A program made the position numbers and the translations under genes. A stretch of 64,000 bases of DNA from Trichobilharzia szidati (lineage: Eukaryota > Platyhelminthes > Trematoda > Strigeidida > Schistosomatidae): positions 79,986,020 to 80,050,019 of the forward strand of contig OX235272.1 in NCBI GenBank assembly GCA_944472155.2. The letters run 5' to 3'. Under the pieces are notes generated by a model. It searched no databases. It was not told the DNA's origin and was given only the letters and a program-made list of their open reading frames with translations. This document shows, piece after piece, positions 33,625 through 44,866 of this stretch (position 1 is its first letter; the number at the start of each line of letters is the position of its first letter).

Positions 33625-33845
33625 AACCGCTAGCCGGAATAGCTTAATGGTAATGTCTCTGACTGCAGCAATCACTGGATGATGCCGGTTCGAATCACAG
33701 AAGGGACTTGAGTTCCTTCGAGGTTACAGATACGCCTTGCTGACTGACTGTTGAGTACCAACTAGCACGAAACTTAGGTCGAGCAAGGCTTCCTGTGGCC
33801 AATTGCCTCCAACCACCTAGTACCAACAAGTTAATTCACCTCGTT
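33625..33845 (+). mobile_element. SINE3: tRNA-like unit with degenerate hammerhead
   Basis: tRNA-like boxes (tagcttaatggtaatg; ggttcgaatcac), then a hammerhead-like segment (33734-33789), then the tail aattgcctccaaccacctag. Always found next to the inverted-repeat sequence, so both may be one composite element. Other copies: 39525-39800 (minus) and 51970-52125. Confidence 0.75.
33734..33789 (+). ncRNA. Hammerhead-like fold with long stem I (SINE3)
   Basis: Outer stem I GCCUUGCU/AGCAAGGC is 8 bp and perfect. Core CUGUUGA (A6 changed), a GU...AC stem II, GAAAC and GGUC follow in the Sm-alpha order. Likely a decayed ribozyme. Confidence 0.5.
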
Positions 33846-33869
33846 CCATTTAAAGCCAACTTGGTAGTG

Positions 33870-33884
33870 TGTGTGTGTGTGTGT
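33870..33884. repeat. (GT)n simple repeat
   Basis: gtgtgtgtgtgtgt run. Confidence 0.8.
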
Positions 33885-34499
33885 AGCTATGTACATCCCG
33901 TTAATCAACTGAAACTCTGTTGGTATTGTGCTGTCGGTCATAATAAACTTCCGTTCATGTAGGTCTTTTTACTCAGCAGTTTAATCACTCCTGTTATGAT
34001 ATAGGGATTTGTTAATAATCCTTACCTAATTAATAGTGGACATACAGGCATGGAAGACACAGAAATGGGGAGTTGTGTTTCATCAACACAAGTTAGTATA
34101 GTTTATATTTCAGTAGTGAGATGAAATCAATCAATAAAAAGGAAAAGAACTAGATAAGAGTAGAAATTCCAAGAAAGTATTTGACGAAGAAAAAAATCTG
34201 AATTCATGAAAGATGCATGATATTAGGAAGCACATAGATAGAAGATTTCATTCGTTATTGAAGTTGCTATTGAGTTTCTGTCCACGATACAGTATTTTAG
34301 CTATACCACCTAAAATAACTAGGAGGCTGATGTGTGCTCAAAGAATCAAAATGTTAATTTGAAGTTTTGATATAGTCCCTATCATTTCTCAGCTAAACTA
34401 AACACTGGAGTAGAATAAAGATACTCATATGTAATATGGGTCGATAAAGTCTTGTTATTATTTATCTTCAAGTATTGGTTTTGTAGGGATTTTGTTTGA

Positions 34500-34640
34500 T
34501 TGCATGAAGGATTTCATCATGAGCTGACATCAGTTAGAGAACCATTGGAAAACCTGGGAGTACTGGGCAGCTGTTTCGTCCTAGTTTGGGACTCTTCATC
34601 TGTACGCACCCACCGGGATTTGAACCCAATAATCTACACT
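34500..34640 (-). mobile_element. SINE1 copy, minus strand
   Basis: Clear SINE1: box B ggttcaaatcccgg and hammerhead GUACAG, core AUGAAGA, GUCC CAAACUA GGAC, GAAA. C3 and U16.1 (GCC for GUC) are changed. Confidence 0.8.
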
Positions 34641-34659
34641 TGATGACTGTTTTCCTTGT

Positions 34660-37600
34660 ACAACAGTTGCACTATATTCAGATAATTTTGTGATTGCATT
34701 AGTGGTTAAAAACTTGCAGCCATTTTTATACTCGTGATATTCAGTGGCCATGTTTAACAGTCGTTTTCAGAAACGAAAGTGTAGTCCCGTTGACTATATA
34801 CTGATCTCTTAATAACTTTCTGATACTAAAGGTTGGTGTGATCTTATTTAGATTTCACTATGTGTTCCTAAAACCATTTTGCCGTGCTGATTTCTTCAGC
34901 AAACAAGGTAGTAAGCGTGCCCACTTCAGTTTTCCTGTCAGACGCATCGTCAAACCTTCGAATAGGTCTGCATTGAACAGTATGACTCTGAAAAGTAAGA
35001 AACGTGTCAGGCATCCTGATGGGCACTCCTAATAATAAATTTCAGAGTGAATAATTCACTGTAAAAACTGACATAATCATAAATGCACTAGCATAATGCC
35101 TTAAATAAAGAGGTATGCTGGTCAGAATAACCAAAAGACCTCCATATACCAGCTATCGGTTAACTTGACATCCAATTTCGAGCCGTTAATAACCATGTAT
35201 GTGCTTGAGGATTCGGTCAAAGAATCCACTTCGGTCAACTGAGATCAATAATATGATTTATTGAACCCATCTGTTTTAAGCATCAGATGACTTTTTAACT
35301 GACAGTCCAAGCAATTTAAGTTCTCTAGTCACTTCCGCCATTGCTGTTGCTAAATAGCTCTCCTTGAGACACCAAAGATTAATCATGCGCAATCAAATCT
35401 AGTTGTCACTTTCTTATTCATAAATTTGTCGGATTACCCGCTAGCGTAAATGTAGCGAAAAAGCTTATTAGTTTAGCTAACAACCGATATAGGGATGGAT
35501 CTATATTTAGTGGATCAATTGATTTTATCTTTTTTTCAAATAATGCTTGCTAAGTGACATAGTATCGATACTTAATGTGTCGGTGGATTCTATCTTCTCT
35601 TTTATGTGGTTTCGAATCTTTTCAAATCATACCGATTAATGTTATCATTACTATATTTTTATTGTGTGCTAATTGACATACTTGTAAATACATATTTTTC
35701 CCCGACCGCGTTATGCATGTGTTCTTTCTGGATCCGTGATCAGCTATTTGTTATGAATCAAATAATTCATGGAAAATTATATAAAAGTGACTTCTCTGAA
35801 ACACTTCTCTGACTCTGGACAATCAAGACTTTGTCGCAAGTATTTTCAACTTGTTACAGTTGACCAGGAAATGAATAGGAAATAATTGACAGCCATCTCA
35901 ACTGATTATTACCATTTCTTCCTAATTGTTTTCTTTGCTCCTGATTGTAATCCAACAATACGCTGACTTTCTCAGTTGTAATTGTGATTGCTATTGACTT
36001 TTCAACACTGTTTCACTTAGTAAATTTAAAATTGTCTCTTACCGCTCTCTTCTTTGTTTACTCAGCTTTTGCTTCTCCCTTCACTTATAAGCGAACTATT
36101 TTCCAGTCTGTACTTGAACACCTACAGACCTGGTAATATGATGTGTGATACTGAATAGTGGTCATGAATTCTTGCATGGTACTTTGTATAAATAAACAAA
36201 TGTACCCTATAAAATTCTTAATTTGGTGGGAGAATTAAGAAACATTTGATTAATTACTTGGTAAATGTGGCTGACTTTAAGGTCATCTTAATTTTATGTT
36301 ACTGAGATAGAATATAAAACCTACCTTCGCCGAAGGCTACCGTCGCTTTTAAAATCCCTTCTGAATTATCTGTTTGTGATATTGCTGCTTATTTGGGCAT
36401 TTCAACTAACTTTGTATTTACTATCCTCTTTTCCACTAGGTCGTATATCATTATTCTGACGTTTGCATGTCACCTATTGGCTCTGTTGCTGTCTAATCCC
36501 TAATTCTAATGCAGTTGTGATGGTGTCGGTAATAGGATGTGTATACGACTTTGTTGGAATGAATTCAAGGTTGGCCGTGAGAATTTCGACCTTAGACTGT
36601 CTGTGGTACGTACCTGATATGTGGTTGTTGCTAACAGAGTTTTGATCCCACCTTGCTGGGAATATTCTACTTGACTTTTAGGTACTTCTTACGATTGAGT
36701 TTTGGTTTACTGATTTAATTCTACAGTACTCGTTTTTTACTTGAAGATTTTCTGACCTGTAAAGCTACCTAATGATGTTATTGAGGTAATTTTGAGTTTT
36801 TCATATCTGAATGGTACCCCAGATTATGTATTCTGGGAACTCAATTAAATTTTGGTGAGCTACACGGTCGAACGCAAAGACGGGTTCCGAGCATTCAGAC
36901 TACAACGTGTCGGTTTCGGTCGCTACAACCGTTACATTTAAATAAAATCTACTCGAAGTTGTTAATTGCCAAACTGAGTCAACAGATTAACCATGGTGAA
37001 ACTAATTTCATAAAAGCACATCATACTACTTGGCAGTAGTTTCGAAGCTTAAGACCAAATTACACATCGAAGTTTGCATGTTAAGTGGTAGGAAGAAAAT
37101 TATATCCAGACCATTACATAGCAACATTTTGAAGTAGTGAATGAGGGACAGGAAGGGTGAAGAGCAACAGTTTAACTCAGATTTAACTTTCAGAATGTCT
37201 CAGAGCTTAATATCAAAAAGGAGGGTGGTGGCGCCTGCTGATCAGCAGATATGGTAGTGGTCACAAATGGGAATCGCTCCGATCCGTAGGAAAGCAATAT
37301 GCACTTTTTGACAGCTCGACAGTTAAACATTAGTCTGGATCCTTAACAAAAAATAATAAGGGTTGTACAGATCTAAATTATAAATAAAAAGGTGCTTTTT
37401 CCCCTAAAATCTACAAGCTTGCTCAGTTTCTTGTCAAGATGCTACTCATTGAGCCCTACAGAAACTCGTGAGACATCTTACAGGCCAGCTTGTTGTACGG
37501 CTTCTAATTTTCCAGATCTTTGAATTCATTCCTCACTTCAATGTCACTTACCTACCTCACAATAATCTTTTTATTTACGCACTATTATACTCTACTTTAT

Positions 37601-38159
37601 GTTAACTACCTCTGCCATTATTAAAACTAAAACTTGCTGTTTGTTCATATTTGTTGCTTGCCCAAAGTCTGGTTGCTTTGATTAAAAACACAACAACACC
37701 AATGTTTGATCAAAGCTATATCTTCATCGAAAACATCATAGTTTCCATGCTTAGACCAATATGGTTAGCAGTAAACATTACAAATGTAAACTATCATTTC
37801 AAGTACTATATAGCTTCTTCTTCTTCTTGTATTTTTCTTGTAAATATACTTCCAATAATGTATTATTTATAATTGCATTTTGTACCATTTTGCAGCTGCG
37901 CAGAATTTGCTTCTCTTCCTGAAATAGCATTCAATCACGTGGCGGCATAGCACTCACCCAGATATACGCTGTTCACTGGTTGACCATAACTATTAGCAGG
38001 AAACAGAACGAAGTTTGGGTTGTCGCTCAACTTTGATGGTGACTTTAGCAAACAATTTAACATTTATAAGAACCTGTTCTGATTGCTTGTACAATAAGTG
38101 AAAAATTTAAACTTTTGAAAAAGTGCTAATTTATGATACTTCAGTATTGTAATTTATGA
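34660..38159. other. Gene-free stretch
   Basis: About 3.5 kb with no supported gene or repeat. Short open frames at 34838-35032, 35606-35812 and 37651-37872 show no family features. I cannot exclude small exons or introns of a larger gene. Confidence 0.4.
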
Positions 38160-38240
38160 CATAACTGATCGTGCCTGTAAAAATGGCATGCATTTCTTGT
38201 AAACTTACACGTTTATACGAAATATAAATTATTATTAGTT
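38160..38240 (+). repeat. Dispersed repeat ending in ATT units, second copy 63690-63770
   Basis: Shares gatcgtgcctgtaaaaatgg and catgcattt, then an AT-rich end (aaatataaattatta), with the minus strand of 63690-63770. Possibly the 3' end of a retroelement. Confidence 0.65.
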
Positions 38241-39261
38241 AAAAATGATAAATGAGGTCTTCGTCCTATCTAAGAACGAGAGAGAGTTGAAATTTGAAGA
38301 AGCTAAGGAGATTAATTGTCTCCAGTTTCTGTTATGTGCTTAATCTGATAACTTTTCCAACAACTGAGTCATATTTTGCTTGCAACTTTTCTCTAAATGA
38401 TCCTGCACACGTTCAAAGAATCCTCACAAGACAATGTCTCTTATCGTATGTTTCAGAAAGAGGAAAAACTGAAGAGTGTGAAAGTCACAGATACGACATC
38501 AGTGAAATAAAACGAAGCAATTAAAGCTGGCATTTCATTATGACACTGTCTCTCTTGAATGGTCGAAATTCTCAGGCATATCACCAGATACTACCATGCA
38601 TTTGCTTAGGCAACCATATTCATCCCAGCACTGACGTCTTCATTTTCATATAAGGCTAGAGAATTCGAGAATTGGTATCAATTGTCTATCTTTTCACTCT
38701 TAATCCTTATTTAACTTAGTCCCCCTAAATTAAATGTACCTGAATCACTATCGTTTATACCAGTAGGGAAAGTATCAAGTGAAATCTAATATGGACCCAT
38801 ATTTATAATGATTGCCACATTCTGTGGCATTATACCTGAATGATGAATAGGTTTTGACCAAATGTTGTGAATTTAGTGTTCTTCTCCAGGCTGTTACTTT
38901 TATTTCGTGCATTCCTTTGGATTGACTGTTGTATAAACTTCTATTTGTCCATCGATTTATAGTAAAAAAAAGACTTACATACATTCTAATTGTAATTTTT
39001 CGATGCGGATGATGACATTATTTCTATTCAGTGTTTGTAAAATTATTTACATGACGTAAATCATACGGAAGCATTTGAATAGTTCTGTTTCTATATATTA
39101 GATCTCATGTAAATCTGATTATAGAATAATTATTATCCGACTGCTGTCATTGTCACAGATTGTCAGGACACTACAATTAACCTTGCTTAATTTAATGTTT
39201 TACTGGCTGCTACGTCTTTGTCGGAAATCAATGATTATTATATATATACACGGTTTGATGA
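38241..39261. other. Gene-free stretch
   Basis: No supported gene. The open frame at 38294-38524 is unrecognised and begins on a non-ATG codon. Confidence 0.4.
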
Positions 39262-39485
39262 GTTGGTGGTACAGCGGTAGAATGATCACTGCCCAAGCAT
39301 GCTGTACGGAGTTCAATCGCCGGCCGACGCACTCCTCTCGTCGATAAGCTAGTGACAAGTCTTTAAAGAGGGAAGGTTAGGCATAAAGCTAGCAACCCTT
39401 TCCTATTAAAATAAACACCACTGTTACCGAAACTTCAAGCCTCTAGCTTGAAGGCCCATGTTCCACAGGGAACGTAAAGGAATAT
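39262..39485 (+). mobile_element. SINE2 copy
   Basis: Boxes A/B-like head (tggtacagcggtagaatg; gttcaatcgcc), body, tail catgttccacagggaacg and an (AT)-rich end. Confidence 0.8.
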
Positions 39486-39524
39486 ATATGTATATATATA
39501 GTTGTACAACTAGACAGTAAATTC

Positions 39525-39800
39525 GTTGTTAGATGGTTGGAGGCAATCGGCAAGAAGTCTTGGATCTAGGTTCCGTACTTGTTGGCACACACCACTAAGT
39601 AAGACCTATCAGCAATCTTGAAGGAACTCATGTCCGTCCTAAGATTCGAATGTAGGCCACTCTGTCCTGCAGTCAAACACGTTACCACAGAGTTATTGGG
39701 ACTAGCGATTGATAACTTTGATTGGACACTAGACAGCAACTTATGTCAGTCTGTACCAAACGAAGGACTAAGTATATGACATTAGTTACTACGTAGTACC
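39525..39800 (-). mobile_element. SINE3 / inverted-repeat composite, minus strand
   Basis: Minus strand: one arm of the inverted repeat, then a tRNA-like part (ttcgaatcttagg region), a degenerate hammerhead, and the tail gattgcctccaaccatc. Confidence 0.65.
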
Positions 39801-40599
39801 CAATGAAGGTAAATTTGTCGAAAGTAGCATCTTCTCTGAATATTGCATCCTTAAAATCTGAAATATCTATCCACCTTATTTGGTTTACTTTTATTTGGCT
39901 CCCAATTAGTGTCCAGTGTTCGTTTTACGCTCTCTTAAAAATATTGGTCGATAAAATAATTTCAAGGGAATTGGTCCTCTTTCTCTGATATTTAAGGAAT
40001 ATTAACGATTAAAGTCAGTCAGACAATATCATATACAACCTTTACACTTAAGCTAATATCATAGTCGGGTAAATCATTGGTTTGTAACTCCTTTTTGTGG
40101 AAATCTATAATAGATTTCTATTAAGATACATTTACCCATTTCAGTTTGTGTCGTTTATAGTATTCTCGACTGTCTTTGAATTTCAGAGGCATAATTTTGA
40201 TGTCAAAGCTAGAATATACCAGGAGCATGTAAGCGTGGTAGATCGTGACTCAGTAATGCCTTTATTGTTGTCCATAATTGTTCCTTAATTTTCTAGTCAG
40301 TATCCAAACTTTCCCAAATTTTTATGTGATGTCAACTGTAGTCTTCCAGTGTGCAGAAAAATATCTTAGTTTACTGTAAGGCGAATCAAAACCGTAACAT
40401 TCGGGTATACACGAAAAAAACCTTGAGAGTGACATTACAAATCTCAAGAATTTTGTTTAAGAATAGTAGAATATCAAAGCCTTCAGGGGCAAAAATTCTG
40501 GTAATTGGTATTACGGTCGCATTTATCTAGGTATATTTAAGATAGTAAAGTGATCGATCAATCTTAGAATCTATAGTAATTCTATGTGATGCATGATGC
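39801..40599. other. Gene-free stretch
   Basis: No supported gene. Confidence 0.4.
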
Positions 40600-40680
40600 T
40601 AAATACTACTAATTGGTTGAAATAAGTAGTCGCATACTACTCACATCAACCAGTAGTGTTTGCTAGCCAGCTTGAAGTGA
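40600..40680 (+). repeat. Short dispersed repeat, partner of 2120-2215
   Basis: Shares cacatcaaccagta and neighbouring blocks with the minus strand of 2120-2215. Confidence 0.45.
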
Positions 40681-40842
40681 TGTAAATATTAATAATAATA
40701 ATAATTTGCTTTATTCCAAAACAGTACTTGTGATACAGAATGGAATTCTCAGCATTTTTACTACTACTACACTGGATGGCCATCTCGCTCTTTTGAGGTC
40801 GAGTTGGTCAGCAGTATACTCACCTCAGAAAGAATGGTAACT

Positions 40843-40883
40843 GAACAAAGAATACTCTTTTCGATAACTTCATCATCAGGTTC
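40843..40883 (-). ncRNA. Hammerhead-like ribozyme, PLE C terminus, intact CUGAUGA core
   Basis: Stem I GAAC/GUUC; core CUGAUGA (all seven bases canonical); one extra U; stem II GA/UC around AGUUA; GAA; stem III AAGA-GUAU-UCUU; H17 is U40847. Weak stem II and the extra U make activity uncertain. Confidence 0.7.
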
Positions 40884-41054
40884 TACAGTTATATATACAT
40901 GATAGTGAATGAAGTGGTGTTATTAAAAACATTAGTGTTGTTTAAATAACGTCGAATCAGTAATAATAATGTCTATGGATTACAGTTCAATAACATCAAC
41001 ATAACAATACACCGAATATTAGAGAAATTAAAAAAAAAACAGTAATATACAAAT

Positions 41055-42718
41055 TCATGAATTCATAGTCTCCATTGAAAGCCAGGGCAGTGGTAGTGGC
41101 TGAATTTGTTTCTTTTGCACACAAAGCACTGGTTTCATGCGAATTGCGATAGCTTCTGCTGTTTGGTGCATGAGGTACCTGGATGTATTTGGCAATTTAT
41201 TTGGTGCCCGGTAGATGATAGAGAAGGATTCTTCAATGCTGGCTCTGTCGCCAGTTTGGACTAGGTGATTTAGTGTCGAACTGCTGATGGTTTTTACTAC
41301 ACCTTCACTTCGCCATAGTAGGAAATGGTCTCGAGCACGAAAAATCAAGTTACTAGAAAAACGGCCAATATGACACGCTCCACAAGCGCAGTTTAATTGG
41401 TAGATAAAATTGGAAGTGGCTAGTCTAGGTACTTCATCTTTCAGTCGAGGAATCACCATTGGTTGTGTAGAAAATAAGGCTTGCAGTTCGCCAGCATTAA
41501 AGGTCCTTTGAATTTTCTTAGCTTATTCGTAATTATTTCGCTACGTATGCCGCCCTTGAATTGCAGTCGCGTGTATAAATGCTTCTTGTTTACGGACACC
41601 AAGTAGTACTTTTCCGCTTTCTTTGTCATTTGTTTCGTAATAAATTTGTCGGGATAGCTGTTTTCAATCAAGGTATCATATAAAATCCTTAGTTCATCCT
41701 CAATTACCTCTCCTCAGCATATATCTCTAACCATGTGGCTGAGGGTCTTTAGTAAATTTCTTTTCTACTGGAGAGGAACAAAGCTGTGAAAATGTGTATG
41801 TTGTCCTGTCCATGTACTTTTCCTATGCGAATTTCTCTTTATGCTACCATCTGGTTTTCTTGTAAGGACATCCAGGAATGCAATTTTGTTTTGGGATTCC
41901 TCTACACATGTGAATTTCATAGCAGAATGTACTTCATTGAATTCAGTTATTATTGTGTTCCTATCCGAATCATTATCACAAAGAATGAAGGTGTCATCCA
42001 TATGCCGGCAATAAAACGGGAACTTTCTGATAAGGTTGTTTACAGGTCCACTTTCTAGTTTACTTCGAAAGAAATTTGCCAAAATGGGACCCAATGGGGG
42101 GGGGGGCCAACGCCAACCCATCCACTTGTCTGTAAAATGTGTCATTAAATTTGAAATTTACATTCAGGGTATACCTTAATAGCAATTCTTTCAGGATTTT
42201 CGTTAGAGGGCCAATATATATTCACTGGTTATACACTTGTTCACATGTGTAGTTAACTATTTCTACTAGAGGTACATTTGTGAATAAAGATGTTGTGTCC
42301 AAAGATATCATAGCTTTGTCCTTGATATCAATATCTTTGATTTTGTCTACGAATTCAAATACATCTTTGATGCTGTGTTTCACTATCTGCTTATGCAAAG
42401 GTTTGAGAATATTTACTAACCATCTAGCTAGAGCATGGTTGGGCGAATTTTGCATATTAAGTATTGGTCTTAACGGTATCCCCAGTTTATTCACTTTAGG
42501 TAGGCTATACAATCTTGGCGAGTACGTAGCCGTTGGCCTGATTTGTTCGTATAAACCTTCAGAAAATATCTGCTCCTTCCTTAGTTTCTTCAAACGTCTG
42601 GTTAATTCATTCTCCATTTTGTTATTGAAATCTTTCTTCTCTTCAAGTTTTTCAAACTTCTGTGTGTCCTTCAATATATCATTCATCTTTTTAATATAGT
42701 CACTTCTGTCAGACAGCC
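41055..42718 (-). pseudogene. PLE lineage C protein, RT plus GIY-YIG remnants
   Basis: Segments in order: LPKVNKLGIPLRPILNMQNS; motif A MISLDTTSLFTNVPL; FYRQVDGLALA, then a frameshift in a poly-C run near 42100 and PLGPILANFF (motif B); CRHMDDTF (motif C, with His-Met before DD instead of Tyr-Val); FLDVLTRKPDGSIKRN; a break near 41760; ENSYPDKFITK; another break near 41455; GIY-YIG region FIYQLNCACGACHIGRF (Tyr of YIG replaced by His); end AIAIRMKPVLCVQKK. At least three breaks: a dead copy. The 5' third (N-terminal region) is missing. Confidence 0.87.
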
Positions 42719-42939
42719 GAATCAGTTGAAATCATCCAAATTCTGTCTACTTGGGCGAACTAATAATACACTGGGTTGAACTGCCGATTCTCAGATTAAT
42801 TCGGATTCCAAAGGAAACTGTATTGAAATTTCACTTCCTCAAACTATGCAAATTGCAAATCACTATTCAATTTTCGAACAGTGAACTTGACCTGGTATTT
42901 TTTAATTTCATGTTGAATTCCCCTATGAATGGATATTAT
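42719..42939. other. Short gene-free stretch
   Basis: Nothing recognised. Confidence 0.3.
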
Positions 42940-43050
42940 CTACGAAGAATGGTTGAAAATCCGGGAGCATTGAACTTTTAATAGTTTGGGACTCTTTAGT
43001 AATACTTCCTTGTGATTTCATAACAGATCGAATGCTGGATCTTAAGCTAT
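42940..43050 (-). mobile_element. SINE1 fragment, decayed
   Basis: Minus strand keeps agagtcccaaacta from the hammerhead stem II region and the following ccgg block; the rest has drifted. Confidence 0.5.
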
Positions 43051-43550
43051 CCAATAAATTGATTTATCACTGATCCATTGAATGAGGCCCCAACGATTCA
43101 GGATAATTAACTTCTGTTAATTTTTGTTATAGAGTCACAAATGTGAGATATCATTGTTGAATAACTACTATAAAAACAAAACAGATGATAATCACCAGTC
43201 GTGATGTTTCAAAATAACTTCGAAAAGTCAAATATGATGTTAGTCGGTGAGTATTGATGGGTTGAAATGACTAAATAGTGAGGTGTTCACCTCAACTTAT
43301 CCAGTATGTTAATGGGTGGACATTACTGCAGATTCATATCCTAGGAGAAAAGTCTGTTCAGTTCGACTTAATTATTTATATTGCTTATTTGTCATGGAAT
43401 ATGCCTTAAAACCTATCAACTCCACGACAAACTCAACACGGTGCAATCTATACTACTAAATGGTAGTTTAAGTACTATCTAGTAATGTCTATAAAACTAA
43501 GGACTTCAGTAACAGGATGTAGACCATAAATAAATACAGAAGCCCATGAC
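43051..43550. other. Gene-free stretch
   Basis: Nothing recognised. Confidence 0.35.
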
Positions 43551-43589
43551 GTTAGCTGGTGGTTGAACTATATATGTCGCGAATTGGTA

Positions 43590-43820
43590 GAGGTTAAAAT
43601 CCATGGCCATTGAATAGCATCCCAGTGGCTGAATGGTCTGTTAGCTCACCTTGTAACCGGAAGGTCCTGCGTCCGAGCCTCACTACGTGCGTACTTCTGA
43701 AGAGCCCTAGACCAGGAAGAAATAGCTTTCCAGTACTCTCTAATTTTCTAGTGGCTTTCTGACTGATGTCAGCTAGTGATCAAACCTGTAATCAATTATA
43801 TCCCTGCAAACCAACACTGG
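43590..43820 (+). mobile_element. SINE1 copy, long form
   Basis: Shows the 5' tRNA-like part missing from the 2382 copy (cccagtggctgaatggtctg; gtccgagcctcac), then GUACUU, core CUGAAGA, a degenerate stem II, GAAA, and the tail ccctgcaaaccaacac. PLE E is inserted a few bases downstream. Confidence 0.8.
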
Positions 43821-43826
43821 CTAAAT

Positions 43827-43838
43827 AAATACAGAAAA
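43827..43838. repeat. TSD of PLE E (left)
   Basis: aaatacagaaaa, exactly repeated at 44855-44866. Confidence 0.82.
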
Positions 43839-43861
43839 CAGGATTTAATGAATTCATCAAA

Positions 43862-44365
43862 TTTCCGAAGAAACCTGTCTATATCAGTTTGCCGTTCAAA
43901 GGAGATGATGTACAGGAAGTGGTCAAACGAAGACTCGACAAAGCCATCAAGAGAAATTATTATCATGCTGCAAAACTTGTTTTCCTTAACACTATTAAGC
44001 GAGTGCTTCAACAATCTGGAAAAGACCTGTCGCCAATCCTCGACAATTCAAACTGTGTATATCAATTTGAGTGTGTTTGTGGAAGCAAATACATAGGTCG
44101 TACGGAAAGACGATTGTCTACTCGCATGATGGAGCATTGGCCAAAATGGTTGAAAACAGTTGAGTGCAAAGTGCCAAAATCCTCATTGACAAAACATCTT
44201 GTGGATTACGGACATGATATCGACGCGGTCAAGTCATTCACCATTGTCAGCAGACAAAGAAACAAGAAGATGCTTGCAATTGCAGAGGCTTGTGCAATTC
44301 GAGTCTATAAACCAGGTCTCTGTGTACAAAAGGAGACGGTCATGACTCTGAATCTACCATGGTAA
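43862..44365 (+). pseudogene. PLE lineage E, GIY-YIG C-terminal fragment
   Basis: Uninterrupted frame reading KKPVYISLPFKGDD, VQEVVKRRLDKAIKRNYYH, SNCVYQFECVCGSKYIGRT (two Cys before the YIG core), MMEHWPKWLK, LTKHLVDYGHDI and ending PGLCVQKETVMTLNLPW. This is the endonuclease domain of a lineage related to C and D. There is no RT and no proper start codon, so it is a 5'-truncated copy, not a gene, although the frame itself is undamaged. Confidence 0.87.
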
Positions 44366-44755
44366 TACGTTTTACTTATAATTCTGCCTCTTATTATTAT
44401 TGTTATTCTTGATTCATTTAAAACTATCCTTTCTCAGTAGGATTATCTTAACTCACTTCAACACTATTATAATTACTGTTATTATAACTATTACTAGTGA
44501 TGTTACTCTGTTTGCAATTCTTGTTATAGTCCCTAATGACTAACTGTTTATCTAAGTGATGTAATTGAAGCGTAATGGAATTTATCTTAATTTTGATCTC
44601 TCATATTCAATCTCCCCTCATCTATTTGAACATGACCTGGGAAACATTTGCGCCTGTATTTCTGCATGACTGATTCAATGTAGTTTGTTTACTTATCAGT
44701 CCTATATCTCCCAATGTAATTTCACCAGTATATATATCCGTGTGTGTAGAGTATT

Positions 44756-44800
44756 CAGCTGACGAGTTCTACCGAAATTTGATGAATTCATTAAATCCTG
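44756..44800 (+). ncRNA. Hammerhead ribozyme candidate, PLE E, canonical core
   Basis: Stem I CAG/CUG; core CUGACGA (44759-44765, canonical, as in Sm-alpha); a one- or two-pair stem II; GAA; stem III AUUUGAUGAA/UUCAUUAAAU, 10 bp and self-complementary without a loop; AUC with cut predicted after C44797. A loop-less stem III would favour a dimeric form. Confidence 0.65.
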
Positions 44801-44866
44801 CTTTATTAACCTTTATTGCTTGTTTTAAATTCGTATCGGGAAATGAATGTTTTCAAATACAGAAAA

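Larger units (their letters stand above)
40690..42718 (-). mobile_element. PLE lineage C, 5'-truncated and decayed
   Basis: Minus-strand PLE of the same broad group as lineages D and E (C-terminal LCVQKK signature). It starts inside the region before RT (DYIKKMNDILKDTQKF) and ends with 3' UTR, hammerhead-like fold and (ATT)n near 40690. Details of the coding part are in the pseudogene entry. Confidence 0.88.
43839..44854 (+). mobile_element. PLE lineage E, 5'-truncated, with inverted 5' piece
   Basis: About 1 kb between 12-bp TSDs. The left end (43839-43866) is an inverted copy of a 27-bp stretch of the element's own hammerhead region (44774-44800). It is followed directly by the truncated coding region, the 3' UTR and a hammerhead. 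Confidence 0.82.

Noticed and set aside
37651..37872. Possible membrane-protein exon (73 codons, hydrophobic)
   Set aside because: AT-rich DNA gives hydrophobic chance frames; no splice signals, homology or conserved context could be seen.
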